64,000 nt of DNA from Jaapia argillacea MUCL 33604 (taxonomy: Eukaryota > Basidiomycota > Agaricomycetes > Jaapiales > Jaapiaceae): positions 210,844-274,843 of the forward strand of contig KL197722.1 of the NCBI GenBank assembly GCA_000697665.1, written 5' to 3'. Shown here piece after piece: positions 37,964 to 49,669 of this stretch. Made by a program: the position numbers and the translations under genes. Position 1 is the first letter of the stretch; each line of letters opens with the position of its first letter. The notes below the pieces were generated by a model that was given only the letters and a program-made list of their open reading frames with translations, was not told the DNA's origin and searched no databases.

Positions 37964-39111
37964 TCAACAAGTCGCATTGGAGCGAGATTGGGCCGGAACC
38001 GGGCCGGAAAGAGCGGGTGCGGATTTAGAGAGCGATAAAGAGGGAGAGGACAAAATCCTGCGGAGCCTCGAAACGGAGTCGACGTCGGTGGTTGCTTGCG
38101 TCGGCGTGGAAGTAGAAGGGGCAGGAACCGAAGAACTCAGTGGACGTGGAGGGCTAGAGGAGGACCGCTGCGTCGTCGATGTGGATTGGATAGGAGTTGT
38201 AGAATCCATCCCGGGCGAGGGACTCGTGTGGTGTCTCCTGGGCGATGGAGGGGCTCCCGGAGTTGCCTAGGGGCACAAAGGTGGTGAGACAAGAGGTCAA
38301 AATTCGTAATCGTATCCCAGAGGCTTACCCTCAGCTCCTTCCTAAATGCCGTATTGACCTTGTTCGACCAACTGTCCAATTTTCCCTTTGCCTTAGCATC
38401 CCCGAATGTCCTCATCAAGCAAGCACCGTGAACATGCCCCTGAACTCTCCCAAACTTTTTCGCGTCCCACTTTTTCATATTTTCCTCTCCAGCCACCTCC
38501 TTCCATAACCCGGCCAATTCCTCTTCCAGAACTAATACAAACGTCATCTCATCGTCCTTCGCAAGCTGAACAATATTCTTCCAAATGATCCCCACGAACC
38601 ACCAGCAGTTGACGGTCCACATATTGTAGATGCCAGCAATTTTACTGATGACATCCAGGAGAATAACGAGTTTGAGGAGAGGGATGTCATTACGAAGAAA
38701 GCCGACAGAAGCGACAGATTGTGATGGATGAGGCCCTGTTTTCAAAAGAGAGCCCCATCCGAACGCTTCTGCAAAAGTCACCTTGTCCTTGCACCGCGAC
38801 TTTGCGTGCGGTCGATATAAGGTAAACCAGGTTGCCGCATCTCGTTCGATACGAAGGTAGGTGGGCTGCTCTAATTGGGGGCCCGCGATGGATACGATCA
38901 AGAATTCGTGTGATGGTAGGCCAGGTTCTTTCATCCACATCAGATCAGAGATATACATGAGGTCAACGTTGTCGGCCTTGGCAGCGTCGGACTTGGCCCA
39001 CTCGATGAACTTCGAAAGTCTATTGGCCTTGGTATGAAGCCCGTATTGTTGGGCGGAAGGAAGTTCCGGGATTGTGGATACAGAAACGACATCGGGGGTT
39101 GGGGTAGTCAT
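37964..39111 (-). CDS. Uncharacterised protein with an H...NCWWFVG domain
   Basis: Two exons (39111-38329 and 38266-37964, intron GTAAGC...CCCTAG, 62 nt) encode 361 residues. Residues about 25-240 form a compact domain: RLSKFIEWAKSD, then PGLPSHEFLIVSIAGP (His68), TYLRIERD, then IYNMWTVNCWWFVGIIWKN (Cys169), and KKFGRVQGHVHGACLM. The last 110 residues are Ser/Pro/Thr-rich and disordered. The domain recurs in the N-terminal half of the 52426-54516 protein. The family is not one I can name. His to Asn-Cys spacing of about 100 and the 'HEFLIV' beta-strand context recall LRAT/NlpC-P60-like circularly permuted papain folds (inference). No signal peptide or membrane segment is seen. Confidence 0.75.
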
Positions 39112-39560
39112 GTCTCACGGAATCCTGTGACGTAGATATTAGTCAATCCTTCGAACTCGAGTAGCTGACACGTACAAAATGCTCTCTCTTCGGTGGCTAG
39201 AAGGAGGCGAATCCCTTGGTTCAATGAAGGCGCGGAAGGATAGAAACTAGTCAGCTCTTCCGTCATCGGCACAGCTATTCAAGTAAAAACTAGGGTGGAA
39301 CGTGGTAGATGCAAGGCAGCAAACATAATAGAGGGCCAAGGGCATTGCGGTTACGCGGGAAGAAGAGCGCCCAAAGAATAACAGTTCTGACGCCGGATCG
39401 AAGGAACCACCGTAAACCACCATAAACCACAGGCTGACCAGTGCTTTAGCGCTGACAACCAGCCGGAGGCAAGATATGAAGAAACCACGTGATTTCGTGA
39501 CGATTTAATTTAGCACCAAATCGACGACACCAGGAGCAAGTATACGTCTATCATGCACAC

Positions 39561-41085
39561 CTACTGTATCCTCACTGGATTCGACGCACCCTTCTCCTCC
39601 GGTTCCCCAAAGATGTTGATATCCCACCTCGGGTTATAGTTGTATGGGATGTTGAACCTGCGAATTCCAAATGGAGTGAGCGTGGATCACGATGGCATGC
39701 GGTTAACGACCCGCACCGCGTATAGTTGTTGTGTCCCAAAGCCGAAATAGTCTCGTAATCTTCCTTCGAAAGTTCAACTTGCTTAAAGTTCGAGATAATC
39801 CGCTCTGCATTCGACCGGTCAGCAATTGCCATCTCCGACAGGCAAACGGAATGCGGGTGATCAACCTTCTTGGACGCTCTTCGGAATTACTGAATAGCCC
39901 CTGTACACGCCCCAAGCAACCAAGACCTGCGCAGTTGAAGCGCCTAACTGTGACGCGATTGCTTGCACCTCAGGGTAGTCGGTTAATTTGGGCTTGCCAA
40001 CAACTGTTGGGTTTAATGTGAAGAGCCGCCCGAGCGCCAAAAATCATGGTTAGGGCGAGTTGGAAGTTGAGTAAACATGTAAATGACGCACGATTGTTAC
40101 CAAGCGGGCTGTAGGCGGTGATATGCACACCCGCTTCTTTACAATAAGCAACGAGGTCGTCTTGAGGGAGAAGAGGATGGGCTTCGACTTGGTTTACAGC
40201 CTTCGCATTTGATGGAGAACGTGAGTTAGGGACGACTGACAGCAAGGGGTGGCGGGAGGCGGCTTACAGGTGTAACTCCAGTTGCGGCGACGATTGCCTT
40301 GATGTGCTCGGCCGTGAAGTTAGATACACCAACGGCACGGACCTACATTTACGGACGATGATGAACAAAAAGTAAGGGATGAGGCAAAGAAGCGCACCTT
40401 CCCGGTCTTAGGCAATAATGTCATAGCCTTCCACGTATCCACCAGAGATGTGAACAGATCGAGCTCAACTTCGCCCTCCTTGCCTGGAGGGAAAAGGCCC
40501 TTTCCGGGGCGAAACGCGACGGGCCAGTGAATCACTACGCATCCAAGGTGAGGTCAGTCATTTTAGCTCTACACAAAGACACGTGCAACGTTGGGACCAT
40601 TCCAGATGGAGAAAGGAATAGAGTGTGGAGCTCACGGTACAAATCAAGGTATTCAATACCCAATTGCCTCAGGGTCTCATCTAACTCTTTCTCCACATTA
40701 ATCGGTTGATGGGAGGAGTTCCACAGTTTGGACGTAATGAAGAGGTCTGAGCGCTGGACAACCGATGGGATGACTTTTTTGAGGACTCTCCCAACCTGTA
40801 TCGAGCGACGAATCGGGTCTTGATAGTTGAATTCAAGATCGAACAAGTCGTACCTCGTCTTGGTTGCGATAAACCATCGCAAGATCGAGGTGTCGGTACC
40901 CATTCTTCACAGCGATCTCGACCTATCCGCATGTTCGCGTTTATAAAATGAAACGTATGTAAAAGAAACACAAGGAAAGGGCTCACAGCGTTTTCAACTT
41001 CATGAGGTTTCGACAGCCAGGTTCCAAGTCCGATCTGAGGGATGGAAACACCGGAGTTCAAGGATAAAGTTTTTCCGAAAGACAT
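39561..41085 (-). CDS. Aldo-keto reductase (NADPH-dependent)
   Basis: Nine exons on the minus strand (41085-40987, 40922-40854, 40795-40636, 40534-40398, 40342-40268, 40200-40092, 40003-39866, 39804-39717, 39657-39561) join in frame to 323 residues, the usual length. The catalytic tetrad is present: Asp46 and Tyr51 in HLDLAMVY, Lys79 in FITSKLW, His112 in LIHWPV. The signatures [11 protein letters not shown] and [18 protein letters not shown] are also seen. The cofactor segment reads [15 protein letters not shown], matching the NADPH-binding motif IPKSxxxxRI. It would reduce aldehydes or sugars with NADPH; relatives include xylose, glycerol and GCY1-type reductases, and the exact substrate is not predictable. 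It ends [13 protein letters not shown]...VRIQ, as in fungal AKRs. The intact frame and complete motifs indicate a working gene. Confidence 0.92.
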
Positions 41086-42251
41086 GGTGATTGAGGTGAA
41101 GGGGTGAAGTGAAGGTGGATGATAGTAGACTTCAATCCAGGTATGATATATAGACCAAGCGTGTCGTCATCAGGAGGACAGATTCTGCCAGAATTGAGGG
41201 AACTGCCGGACCGGAATCACCGGGCATTAGCCATCGATAGCCGACCGACACTGCAAAATTACCTATGAGCTCGAAAGTGAACCATCTCAGAAGAGTCGAC
41301 TGACCAGCAAGCCACGGCAGCGACGCCACGCCGGCAGCCCGAGGCTGTCGAGCTGTTCTGAACATGTCATCACTTTGGAGAGTTCTGCTCCTCGCAGCAC
41401 TCGAAGCAGATCCCACACGACCTGTCTTCGTAGGTATCGGGCTGCCGAATGATTGCTTCTTCCCGCAGGGAGAGCGTCAGCCAACAATGCAACGTGGCTC
41501 ATGGACGCCGAGCCTTTGCACCGCGCCTTTGTCGAACATGGTCGGAGAGCCGAACGAACCCGTCCGACCGCCTCTGGCTTCGAACGAAAACGGATAAGTA
41601 ACGTACTTACTCATGCGGGCTTATTCGTGCAGAAATTTCCAAAGTGGCTGTTGGCAGGGTGAGGACCATCTAAGTGGTTGAAAGTTACGATAGAGGGCCG
41701 AAAGAAAAGACAAGTTCAGGTTGTGATGCTGGGTGTCCAGCGCCAGCAACGTGAACCAAACATGGACCCACTAGTACTGTCTTCGAGTGACCGGTTTTTC
41801 CTTTCTTTTGTGCTCAACTTTTTTCTGTTCTGATTTGACCATGGATACCGCTTCTTGCTGTCACTGTCTTCATCACATCTCACTTGTGATCATCTCCTCT
41901 GTTGTCTTCGGAGACCCGTTGCCAGGACAACCCCACCGAGTCGCTCTCGACAATCTCTTGTTGCCATTTTGGGAACATTCATGGCAGAACAGAGTCTTGT
42001 TCTTCCTTGTTTGATCCCCCTGAGCCAACGTGTCCTGCAGCCACGGCCTTTGTTTCTGGACATTCCTGGCGCTGAGGCGTCGTAATTGTGTGGCACTCGG
42101 TTGTTCTCCTCGAGTCGGATGGACTGCCCTCGCCACTATATTAAGAGGCAATGTACTGCCACATGCCGTTGTCACTGCTCCTGGTTTGAGCTCGCCCTCG
42201 CCTTCTCACTCATTACACGAACCCTCCCATTTGCACCTGTGTTTTGTAGGG
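41086..42251. other. Divergent intergenic region
   Basis: Separates the 5' ends of the aldo-keto reductase (-) and the disordered protein gene (+), so it should hold both promoters. TATGATATATAG near 41139-41150 lies about 55 bp before the reductase ATG and could be its TATA element. No gene is supported inside. Confidence 0.45.
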
Positions 42252-45200
42252 ATGGCCACCAATCGCCCAGCCAGCGGTTTCTCAGGAAGTCACGGACGGA
42301 CATCATCCATGTCTCACCAAGCCGCCCAAACATCTGAACATTCCCATCCAATCCATGATGGACCTAAAGCCGAGGTTATTTCGCCAACCGAGCCTGGGGC
42401 TCGGCTTCAATCTCCCCAATCTTCAACTCCATCTACTGTTGTTCTCTCACCCGATTCACAATATACCCCTAACCCTCCGCTGATCGTTTCGACGGGTCAT
42501 AGGTATCTATCAAGTAGATACCATGACAATCTGACGACCTCGACAGTTCACCAAGAAGCCACACAAACTTCCGTGCGCCCCGCCCGACATACTTCGGATC
42601 TTCATCCGACGTTGAGCAATGTCATCTATGCGGCCCAATATCATGACCCTTACCGCACATCCGACGTAGAATATCAACTCACTCAAACATCTTTTCCTCA
42701 GCCTGAACCGGGCTATGCTGCACCAGAACGGGATACGTCTTCTGATGCGTGGTCGGAACTGCCACAGTTTCGACAGAACTCCGAGACGCAGCAGCCTGCC
42801 TCCAATGGTTTCCCAAACACGAGTGAACCACAACCTTCTCCGAGCGGTGACCAAGGACGGCGCACGTCACCAGTGCATTTGTCATCCTCGCAGGATGCTC
42901 CATACGCCCATCCTGGTCCTAATCCGCTCGACTCTAGACGGTTTACCCACGCCGCGTCAGAATCCTTCCCCGACCCCCAGCAATCACAGGAAATCCCACC
43001 TTCTCGCGCACACTCATTCATACCAGAAGCCTTTGCGAGCGGGAACGAGGCTCTGCCTGTAGAATCTCATCCAGCGCCTGCATCAACAGCGCCTACCCCA
43101 TTGGATACCGCTTCACCTAGACCTTGGACCCGTCCATCAGGGGAGGGCGCTCACCAACCCCTTCGACGCGATCCTGCGCACAGAAGACCAGCAAGGGCCC
43201 GTCCAAGCCGAAGATCGACTGAGGAAACGACTTGGAGTGAGCTGCAGGATCGGACACCTCCCCCTCCTGGTCGTCTCGGACCAGCACTCACTCTACTCAC
43301 CGAGGCGGAAGCTCGCGTCGATTCTCCCGCCCCTCCTTATCTAAACCCGCCCGCTTATTCCAGTCCACCACTTGCGGACATTCCACCCCTGCGTAGAGTG
43401 GTTTCCGAGTCAGCTCGTGTCCCTCAGCCATCAACTCCACCTGTTAATAATGTTGGGGAAAACATCCTCTCTCTCACGATCATCCACGCCAACCTCTGGT
43501 GAACTACGATGTGGGTCATAGCGAGGAACAGAACGGAGCACCTTCCCATGAGTCTATGCTCAGGAGAACTGCATCCGCTCCGTCCCGTGTCGCGGAGCAA
43601 TATGTTCGGCGGCGTCAAGAAGTTCTCTCGCGTGCACCACTGAGGGGAAGTGATCCGACGGCTTCGGTATCACCTGTTACATATGTCTCCGTTACTCGTC
43701 CATCGGATGATGAGGGCCAACACCGGCTTCACACTCAAGGCTCTCCACGGTAAGTTTCGACTTATATTTGTTCGTTCCCTTGTTCTGACTATGACTCAAT
43801 AGGCCCGGAATTACTCAAGAACATATCCTAGAGGCTCGGGCAGAGGGGCTATCCCCGGACGGGACTCGGATTCCCCAGTTGGCCGGGACGCTTTACGCCC
43901 CCGCCCCAACTTTCCGTGACGACTCAGCACATCGGGACAGCACAATCCATCCCAATCAATTCCCTGTAAATGGAGGTCATCGCTCACAGCCTGGGTACGA
44001 TAGCAGTGTATCAACTCCCGTAATGCGAGCTTTGCACCGAGAGATGAGTGCAATCTTTGGCGCTCTTCCAGCCGGCGGGGACACCAGTGGTTATCGGCCC
44101 CATCATGAAGAGATTGACGAGAGCCAATATCCGGGAAACCTTGGCCCCACTCACCCCTCCCATGATCTGGGATACGGCCATTGTCCTGAAAATCTCGACC
44201 CGACTCGTCATAACGGAGCGGAGTATCCTCGCCCTTCCGCCACAGTAACATCTCGCCAGAATGCGCAGAGTCCCTCTCGAGGATGTCACCCATCTTCTGC
44301 CAACACTTCCGTTGTTTTCCGGGGAGGACCACATCACAATCATGAAAGAGGTGACTCTTGTAATAGGGGATCGCCTAGGACGTCGGTCCATCGCAATGAC
44401 CCGGGGGTAGTACACCCGTCGTTACTTGCCGCCCCTGGACAGTATCCTGGTGAGGCGATGTCTTCGATGAACACGAACTCCCATGTCTCGTCTGGCCAGA
44501 TGCATGAGGTTATTCCTATCCATGCACCTCGACCTTCCATTCACGTTACGATTCCGTCGTTCAACCTTCCACCATCCACGCCAGATCACCCTACTATCAC
44601 CGTCACCCCTGCCCAGCCATCGGCTTCTCCAAGTCGTTTCTCCGCCCTTGGGATGCCACCGACGCCTGCAGATGCTCTTCGGAAGGCAGCGGGGTCCGTA
44701 TTGTCATCTGGAAATCATCTCGCAGTTCCTGATACTCTCTTCGCCCCTAGACAAGAACCTTCGAATGATCTTGTGCCACAGACAGGAACATTACTTGACT
44801 CGCCTTATCAAACACCTCGACTTCGACTCGGTAACTGGGCAGTGGAAGGATCTCCTGGACATTATACACCGAGTGGAGCTGGATCCGACTTTGTGCGCGG
44901 TTCCTCCAAAGGAAAAGAGCGAATGGATGAGCCGCCAAGCCCAACCATCTCTATACCAATATCAACACCGACTCGCTCGCCCAAGAATCGACCTGGAATG
45001 CTAGCGGATTCCCCTGTCAAGTGTGAGGCTGTGAGGTCGGAGGCGTCTGCACACGCCATGGCTGTCCCTCAGAGGAATACTACTCCAACCCTCTGTCAAG
45101 CCCAGCCAAAGGTTTCAACACAGCTTGTAGGGGAAGCGATGGTGACAACTACTACTCAAGCTCGCAATACAACTCCTACTCAAACTACAACTCCTGATAC

Positions 45201-46107
45201 GCGGTCCCACTGCTCCACTCACGCTGCCAAAACCATTTCACCGAGGAGAGAGCCTGAGGACGACACGACTCTCGGAAATAACCAAGTACTTCAACCTGCC
45301 GATCCGACTTCTAATCAAGTTGGGATAGAACCAATTACCCAAAGAGTAAACCACTGCGCTGCAGCAGTGCGAAAATTAGAATCTGTACGTCTCGTCTCTC
45401 ATCGTTATCCACAGCAGTCTCCTGATTCTGAGCCAGCATTTCGTGACATGCAACTTATTGCCTGAGCGAGAACTGGAGAAATCATTCCAACCGCTGCATT
45501 CCGCTCTTGAGACGGTCATTTTGGCACTCAATCGCCTGAGTTTGGCGAACCTTTTGGAGGCAACAGATCGATACGCCCATTTACAAGACGTTGTTGACTC
45601 CACCGATCGGTGAGTATATCCGCAATGCTGAACGTTTGACCTTACTCTGACGAAGTGGAAATTTAGAAACTGTGAAAACCTCCACCGCTTAGTCGAACAA
45701 GGCGAACGTCGACCACCTAAAACGAACTCTGTCCCAGAGTTCATGGCGAAGCTACAAAGCTACCAAGTCAAGTTTACCTACCTGGGCAATAGACTCAATG
45801 TTCGTCTCCTCCCTCGAGCCAACACTTTTACAAAGAGCTAACCCATCACAAACAGTTCTATTGTGAAAAGCTTGCAGCCCATCGTTTAAAGTCCCAACAT
45901 AATGAGAGGCGGGAAAAGGCAGTAGAGTCTGTGCACGCCGAAACCGAGCGACGGCGCGTATTCAACACCTACATCAAGTCGGAAAGGCAAGCCCTTCGCG
46001 AAATCCGAGTACAAATCCACGATACAAACGACCGCGCACGAGTATACAAGCAACGAGTTGATCGCCAAGGACGGAGACGCTCGATTGACGAGAATAATGC
46101 CTTATAA
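42252..46107 (+). CDS. Large disordered protein with C-terminal coiled coil, unknown function
   Basis: Starts at ATG 42252 (MATNRPASGFSGSHGR), right after a possible acceptor TTTTGTAG. Long Ser/Pro/Thr/Gln-rich exons follow: 42252 to about 43440, then about 43520-43749, then 43803-45384. Shorter exons encode a helical C-terminus: HFVTCNLLPERELEKSF, then RNCENLHRLVEQGERR, EFMAKLQSYQVKFTYLGN and EKLAAHRLKSQHNERREKA. The last part is Arg/Lys/Glu-rich coiled coil ending at TAA 46107. Introns 43750-43802 (GTAAGT...AATAG) and the GTACGT...GCCAG one near 45385-45433 keep the frame. The junction near 43440-43520 is uncertain. Nothing identifies a function; a scaffold at septa, spindle or cell cortex would suit such a layout, but that is a guess. 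Confidence 0.6.
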
Positions 46108-46246
46108 CGAGTTCAATAGATATGTGTTAACGTATTGAACGATCAATAATGTAATGAAGGAACGACCAAATGATACATCATAATGCATACAACGATTCAA
46201 TTTTGACTCTCCAGCCTAATAGCCAGGTCTCACATCAACCAGGGAT

Positions 46247-47660
46247 CAAATGCGTGCACTGCTCATCGCAAACCGAGCACTGAACAAGGGTCTCATGGCA
46301 GATACAGTTATCGACTCCAGCGAGTTCAGGTCTGCACCATCCCGTGAGTGTGCCAAGCGTTGGTACTTTGTCCTCCTACCTTCTGTAATCTGTGGATGGA
46401 AGCCTGGTGCGATGTGACTGTGATTGCTCTCCACGAGTGCGGACAATACATCCGGCTTATGATATACATTGTCAGGGCCATCAAGCAACTCGAGGTTACT
46501 GTAAAGAAACGTCCCATTCAGTGGATGACCAAAGTGAACATAGGATGCACGAACGATAGAACCGGATCAAACGGAATCGATGCGATTTGTCCAAGTAAAT
46601 GTGATGACCCCTCAAAACGGCAATTTTGTATGGTGCCGATGGCCGTGAACTTTTGTGGAGTGGATTTCGCGTCATGGCTTGAAGGGGTGGACGAAAAACC
46701 GCTTGTAACGGCATCCTTCAACTCTAGAAACATCTGAACAAACTGCTGAGTCTTCTTCGCAAGGCCATCGGCAAGTTTGGCAAATAGATTGGTGTATCGG
46801 AAACCTTTCTGAAGACCGTCTCGACTTGAAATCATCCCCAGATTACCATCCACCACCTCTTCATCACCAGATTCCTCCTGTCCTAAACCTCCTGAATGGT
46901 CATTAACATCACCGCATCCAGTTTGGTCCTCTTCGAGTCCTTGTATCCGATCTGCGTGTGGAGAATGCTCATATACATCCACCTCAATCCTCATCTTGAC
47001 GTCAAATCGGAGATCCCTTTCGGGAGATCCAACGTCCAGCATCCGTGAGTCGTTCGAAACATGCATGTTCCAGAGCATGTTCACGAGCTGAGACGAGTTG
47101 GTTCGGGATAGCCGGTGGTCGGCCGGAGGGGAAGGGAGGGTCAAGCACCGATCATTGTGGTGCACCACGTCCGATGTCGATGCTCCGTGTTTGATGGAAA
47201 TGGGCTGAGCGTCGTTGCGAGATCCGTGCTTGTAACTCGAGGTCAATCCGAACGCACGAGGAGAGCTGACAATTGCTGGTGTTCTCGGAGGAGAAAGGGG
47301 AGTGTCGTTTAACGATAACCTCTCGAGAGCCCGTATAACCTCATCGACGGCGTCGGCTCCATCTGGGCTATCAAGAGAAAAATCGGATAGCGGGCTGCCG
47401 AATCTCGAGATACCAACTAACGGTGGGCTCCGTGGAGGATCCTTGATGTCGGGGCTGTGGGTGTGAAGAGAGGGGGAGGATGACAGGTCGTAAGGCTCTG
47501 AGTCAGAAGGTTCACTTCTGTCCTCAACCAAGATGGTGGGGTACATAGAGTACATGCGCGGAGACGGGACGACGAGTTCCAATGCCTGCATATCGGTGCT
47601 GTCGGGCGGGGCGAAAGGCGGGTTACAGTCGACCAATGGTGAATATATGGTAAATTGCAA
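46247..47660 (-). CDS. Uncharacterised Ser/Pro-rich protein
   Basis: One long minus-strand frame (47660-46518) reads as a disordered protein: SPSLHTHSPDIKDPPRSPPL, then FSLDSPDGADAVDEVIRALE, then SSQLVNMLWNMHVSNDSRML, an acidic stretch, and a helical DGLAKKTQQFVQMFLELKDA. The first in-frame ATG is near 47590 (MQALELVVPSPRM). An upstream exon with MQKLGTKVAEMTSSN (about 47740) may provide the true start. A further exon (46490-46247, GPDNVYHKPDVLSALVES) may follow through a short intron that I could not place. No family is recognised. Codon use and length speak for a real gene, but the exon model is provisional. Confidence 0.45.
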
Positions 47661-47799
47661 TGAATTGATCGGTGGGCTGTATTGAATGGGTCAGCATTGC
47701 TCGACGTCATTTCAGCCACCTTCGTACCCAACTTTTGCATTGTGCCTGTTGGTGAAGAGCAGCTCTCGTCGAAACCGAGGTAGCGATCCCGAAGATACA

Positions 47800-48466
47800 C
47801 TCGGCCTGAGAGGAAGAGGATTAAAAGCTACAGTGACGCCTCTTTTGCTTTACGAGCTCTCCATAGCAGAGCTCATCGATCTTCCCAAGATGCGGCAACT
47901 ACAGTGTCGGTAGCTCATTCATCTAGGTGCCTTAGGATCATAGACATTGAGACTATCCTTGATCTAAGGTTCCGATATTGGGATGAGATTGACAGTGGTG
48001 TCACCCTCCCAACTCCAGCCAAAATGGGGACCATGCGAAGACAACCACACGCCTAAGCAGGGTTCTTCAAATGGCATGGAACTTGAGAACTGTCTTCATG
48101 AGTGGGGCCGGTTGCTCTCCAAAAAAAGCTCCTTGATAACTGAGATGCCAGAGGCGAGGGTCACATAACAACGGAAAGCATAGAACATGCCTGATCTTCG
48201 GATAGTCAACTTGAACGACCCGTTCAGATACAACGAGACGATGCATATAGAATATACGTCAAAACAGGGAGAGATTATCACGTCCATTGCTTGACTATTA
48301 TCATGCCTGGTGGAAAAGTTGACACCGGAAAACCTCTACGGAGCTGCAGTGGAAACAGCGCCACAAACCTATTTGGCTCTGCTTGCCTTGTGGCACCTGA
48401 ACCAACCCACCATCCTCCAACTCTACTTAGCTTGCGTCTCAGCCTTAATTTCCTCCATCTTTTGCA
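47800..48466. other. Intergenic region upstream of CWC15
   Basis: No coding signal; probably shared promoter DNA for the minus-strand gene and CWC15. Confidence 0.4.
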
Positions 48467-49491
48467 ATGTCTACAGCTCACAGGCCAACATGGGATCCCG
48501 CGCAAGCTCGGGAAGTGAAAGGCGGCTCGCGCCAATTCTCTGTGCGGGATATGGCCGCTCACACAAAGCTCAAATTCCGGTTCGTCACTCGGCTACCCAA
48601 CCCCCTTCTCGTCGACTAACCCACGGTATCTTGTATAGACAACCTGGTCAGACCTCTCAAGCAGAGGTTACCAAGAAGGACTTGAGGGCGGAGTTATTGG
48701 CTGCCGAAGCTGAGGCCAAGAATAAGAAGAGGAAGGCTGAAGGGTTGCCACCACTTGAGATCGAGTCTTCTTCAGCTGGACCTGCGAAAGCTATCGAGTC
48801 TGCGGACGACGAAGCGAACAAGCGGAGGAAGCTGCTACAGGAGGCGCTGGAGATGGACAAAGACGACGACGATTCTGACGACAGTGAGAACGAGGCAATT
48901 GGGGAGAAAGGGAAGGGGAAAGAAAACGGAGATGGGGACGAGGAAGAGGATTCTGATGAGGATGACGACGAGGATGACACGGCCGAGCTCCTGCGTGAGT
49001 TGGAGAAGATTAAGAGGGAACGAGCAGAGGAGAAGGCGAGAGTGGAGAGGGAGCAGAATGCTTCAGTAGAGGCCGAACGAGAAGCCCAGGTTGCAAGCGC
49101 GAATCCTTTGCTCACCCACTTGGCGGCGGCGTTAGGCCAGTCGACTGGGGTTAACACCACAGTCCCCGGGACGTTTGCTGTGAAAAGGCGATGGGATGAT
49201 GGTACGTCGTCCACCATTTCGCGAGTCACACTTTGCCGATCACTATCCCCCTTCTGTGCAGACCTCATATTCAAGAACCAAGCTATGGGGTCGAGAGATA
49301 AGGACAAACCAGGACAGTTCGTCAATGATCTTCTACGGACAGAGTTCCACAAGTACGTGTCCTATGCCTTGGTCTGTTCCATGGTGCGAACCTGACACCT
49401 CACTTTCACAGAAAATTCATGGCGAAGTTCATCAAGGTGCGTCGCTCGAACTCCCCATTTGCATATTCCATTCTAATCCTTCTCGCAGTGA
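48467..49491 (+). CDS. CWC15: Spliceosome-associated protein CWC15
   Basis: Five exons (48467-48579, 48639-49201, 49262-49352, 49412-49436, 49489-49491) join to 264 residues. The N-terminus [20 protein letters not shown] followed by [14 protein letters not shown] is the Cwf15/Cwc15 signature. The middle is a Lys/Glu/Asp-rich region with an acidic run. The C-terminus [38 protein letters not shown] is highly conserved. The last intron (GTGCGT...TCGCAG) places only the TGA stop on the final exon, an odd but credible layout. CWC15 belongs to the Prp19/NTC-associated Cdc5 complex and helps spliceosome activation. It converges with the pseudouridine synthase gene; the stops lie about 180 bp apart. 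The minus-strand serine-rich frame over the acidic region is its shadow. Confidence 0.93.
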
Positions 49492-49669
49492 GCAACTTGC
49501 ATTCTGCTATATTTATTATGTACCCTCCTCTACCTTGTGCCTATCCTACACACCACTGTGTGAACCTCGCGCTCCCGATATGACATGTAACCTCGAGCAC
49601 AAGGCGATATGCCACAACCGTAATATATTCGAAAGCCAACAAAACTATTCTAACGACCCACCTCAGTCC

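Noticed and set aside
48657-49352. Long minus-strand serine-rich frame
   Set aside because: It is antisense to the Glu/Asp/Lys-rich part of CWC15, where acidic codons read as serine on the other strand.
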